Assembly (NCBI GenBank): GCA_907165065.1
Contig: OU015528.1
Location: forward strand, 43,019,515 to 43,083,514
DNA from: Caprimulgus europaeus
Lineage: Eukaryota > Chordata > Aves > Caprimulgiformes > Caprimulgidae
Reading direction: 5' to 3'
Length of the DNA: 64,000 nt
The translations under genes and the position numbers were made by a program. Below the pieces are notes generated by a model, which did not search any database, had not been told where the DNA came from, and was given only the letters and a program-made list of their open reading frames with translations. The first letter of the stretch is position 1. Every line of letters starts with the position of its first letter. Shown here piece by piece: positions 62,257 to 64,000 of this stretch.

Positions 62257-62854
62257 CTGTAAAGAAAGAGAAACACATTTTAAAAAAGATGTATTTTACA
62301 GGCTTTACTAAAGTAATTTTAGATATGTATTTTTAAAGATCACTTTTACACTGCTGCTGCTAATACACAAAATATATCAGTTCTGAGACTAAGTGTAATT
62401 GTGAACTCTAGCAGCTGTCAACTTTGGTATATTACAGAAGTGGCCTGACTGCAGTGGATCCAAAAGTGAAGAGGCATAATGTAGTAAAGCTTTCTGTCCA
62501 TCACAGGTATGAAAGATGGACTTTCTAAAATCAGATAATCTGTTCCTTAAGCTTTAGAGGAAAAGCAGTGGTTTGTACTTCTATTTTACCACGACTCCAA
62601 ATTAGACACACTCACAATTTAGGAACAAGAAAACTCAAGATAAAACAGATCAAGAGAGCTTTTCTTCTAGCAAGCCTCACAGACTTGAAAACAGACCACC
62701 GCAGGCACGTTCAGGGTACTTGGACTATCACCGTATGCAATAATTTTTTCTGTAATTTGCAGACATAGAACAAGGTCAGGATTTTTATCCCCCAACCAAT
62801 TAGTAATCAACCACTTCCTACAGCTAGGAAAAGAAAAAGTGTAAGATACATCAC
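62257..62854 (-). other. UBE2N: UBE2N intron 3
   Basis: A 598-base intron, phase 1, from GTGATG to the acceptor after a CTTTCTTT pyrimidine tract. Nothing else was recognised inside. Confidence 0.85.
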
Positions 62855-62995
62855 CTGTTTCTATGGCTTGGGCTTCATTGGTCTTCCATTGCTCAGCTAC
62901 ATCATTTGCTAGTGGATCATCTGGATTGGGAGCGCTTAACAAAGCCTGGATTGATAGCAGAACTGTACGAATCTGCAAAGCTGGGGACCATTTAT
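62855..62995 (-). CDS. UBE2N: UBE2N (UBC13) coding exon 3, residues 93-140 (first base)
   Basis: The minus strand reads [20 protein letters not shown], then [17 protein letters not shown] and [10 protein letters not shown], ending with the first base of an alanine codon. This is the C-terminal half of the E2 catalytic (UBC) fold after the active-site cysteine. The acceptor is CTCTTCAG and the donor GTGATG. Every residue read here agrees with what I know of the mammalian protein, as expected for one of the most conserved E2 enzymes. Confidence 0.97.
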
Positions 62996-63181
62996 CTGAA
63001 GAGACATTTACAGCAGTATGAAACACCATATTCATCACAGTCTACAGAAATAGCAAGTTTTCCTCTCCTAGATTAAAGAATAAGCAAGGTATTCTTTAAA
63101 CAAATGAAATATCTTTTTAGGGTCAATTTACAAGTTTCTGTACTTAGTAAGATGGAAGAAAGAACACGAGGTAGTACTTAC
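62996..63181 (-). other. UBE2N: UBE2N intron 2
   Basis: A short intron of 186 bases, phase 1, with donor GTAAGT and acceptor TTCAG. Confidence 0.9.
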
Positions 63182-63428
63182 CTTTCAAAATATCTAAACA
63201 TATTCTTCCCAGCTTGTCTACATTAGGATGATAAATTTTGGTCATGAAACGTACTTTAGGAGCTGCCATTGGATATTCTTCTGGAAGGAATAGTTCAAGT
63301 TTAAATGTCCCACCCTCAAAGGGGGAATCCTGTGGACCTGCAATGACCACGTGAAAATAACGTGCGTTGCTTTCATCTGGCTCCGCTTTTATCCCAGGAA
63401 CTGGCTCTGCCAGCAAGCGCTGGGTTTC
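63182..63428 (-). CDS. UBE2N: UBE2N (UBC13) coding exon 2, residues 11-93 (first base)
   Basis: UBE2N is the E2 ubiquitin-conjugating enzyme that pairs with UBE2V1 or UBE2V2 to make Lys63-linked chains in NF-kB signalling and in DNA-damage tolerance at PCNA. The minus strand reads [20 protein letters not shown], then the UBC fold, then the HPN motif (YHPNVDK, residues 76-82) and the active-site cysteine in GRICLDILK (Cys87). The acceptor is TTCTTCTAG and the donor is the consensus GTAAGT; the exon ends in phase 1. The ten-residue exon 1 lies to the right of the window, so the gene is incomplete here. Confidence 0.98.
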
Positions 63429-64000
63429 CTAGAAGAAGAGGAAGAAGATGCAATGTAACAAATACAACCCATTTAAAATAAACACAACCTGTACTATTTT
63501 AAAAACAACAGCTATTCATCATGAGCTATTTGCCTACATCCATAGAAACAACAATAGACAAATACCTTAAAGCCAAAGAACATCTACAGAAAGATGAGGG
63601 TGTGGTAAACTGGTTTGCATCTCCTTCCAGATCCCTCAACTGCCGTAATAGTGTGTGCTTCTATAGCACAAGGTAACAGGTGACAACTAAGCTGTCCTCC
63701 ACAAATTTCTTAAGGTTTGATTAAACTACTGCCAAGCTGTTATTTTTTACAATATACTTAAAAGCACTTTAAAGAATATCACAATAAAAATACCAAAAGC
63801 ATTTTCCATTCTATCTTAAATATAAAATCCTATAAGTCAAAAGTCAAAGGGGTTAATCACTCACAGAGAGTGTTCAAGGTTTACTCTAACAAGAGCAGTC
63901 TGGTTCATCAAGATGAACATTTGTACTGGAGTCAGATCCAACTTCAAAGATGTAAAGTACTACTCTGCTGCAACACTAGAGGTGCTTTTAAGGTTGTTTT
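63429..64000 (-). other. UBE2N: UBE2N intron 1, partial
   Basis: The 3' end of UBE2N intron 1, running off the right edge. No repeat or other exon was recognised. Confidence 0.8.

Noticed and set aside
1-64000. CRISPR arrays, bacterial operons, tRNA or rRNA genes
   Set aside because: Nothing of this kind was seen; the window is vertebrate nuclear DNA with spliced genes and CR1 repeats.

Overview
The window is vertebrate nuclear DNA, almost certainly from a bird. It has short GT-AG exons in long AT-rich introns, a single large CpG island, several CR1 LINE copies (including the avian CR1 3' end with its repeated ATTCTRTG motif), and one LTR that resembles those common in neoavian genomes. Two protein-coding genes are supported, and both are conserved housekeeping genes. 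NUDT4 (DIPP2) is complete on the + strand, with five coding exons between 25508 and 52605. UBE2N (UBC13) is on the - strand, with coding exons 2 to 4 between 62216 and 63428; its 10-codon first exon lies beyond the right edge. This order and convergent orientation match the human NUDT4-UBE2N neighbourhood.

Layout. 1-24580 is AT-rich sequence upstream of NUDT4 in which I found no exon. It holds a solo endogenous-retrovirus LTR (1503-2639) and three CR1 fragments (5393-5892, 13314-13508, 20094-20192). 24581-26330 is the CpG island with the NUDT4 promoter, 5' leader and coding exon 1. Intron 1 (25607-40796) contains two oppositely oriented CR1 copies; the second ends only about 25 nt before the exon 2 acceptor. 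Exons 2 to 5 follow, with a further CR1 remnant in intron 3. The NUDT4 3' UTR probably extends to a good poly(A) signal at 57888. The UBE2N 3' UTR, read leftwards, probably ends at a signal near 58659, leaving about 0.7 kb between the two tails.

Function. NUDT4 encodes a Nudix hydrolase acting on diphosphoinositol polyphosphates and dinucleoside polyphosphates. UBE2N encodes the E2 enzyme that builds Lys63-linked ubiquitin chains with a UEV partner. They are neighbours, but nothing in the sequence suggests a shared pathway.

I did not find a previously undescribed multi-gene system. The observations most worth a second look are: a tandem NAGNAG acceptor at NUDT4 exon 4 that would give the known one-glutamine DIPP2 isoform pair; a CR1 insertion abutting the exon 2 branch-site region; inverted CR1 copies flanking exons 2 and 3, which together have a length divisible by three and no in-frame stop; and a CpG-containing hairpin in the NUDT4 3' UTR. 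UTR ends, transcription start sites and repeat boundaries are judged by eye and are approximate.
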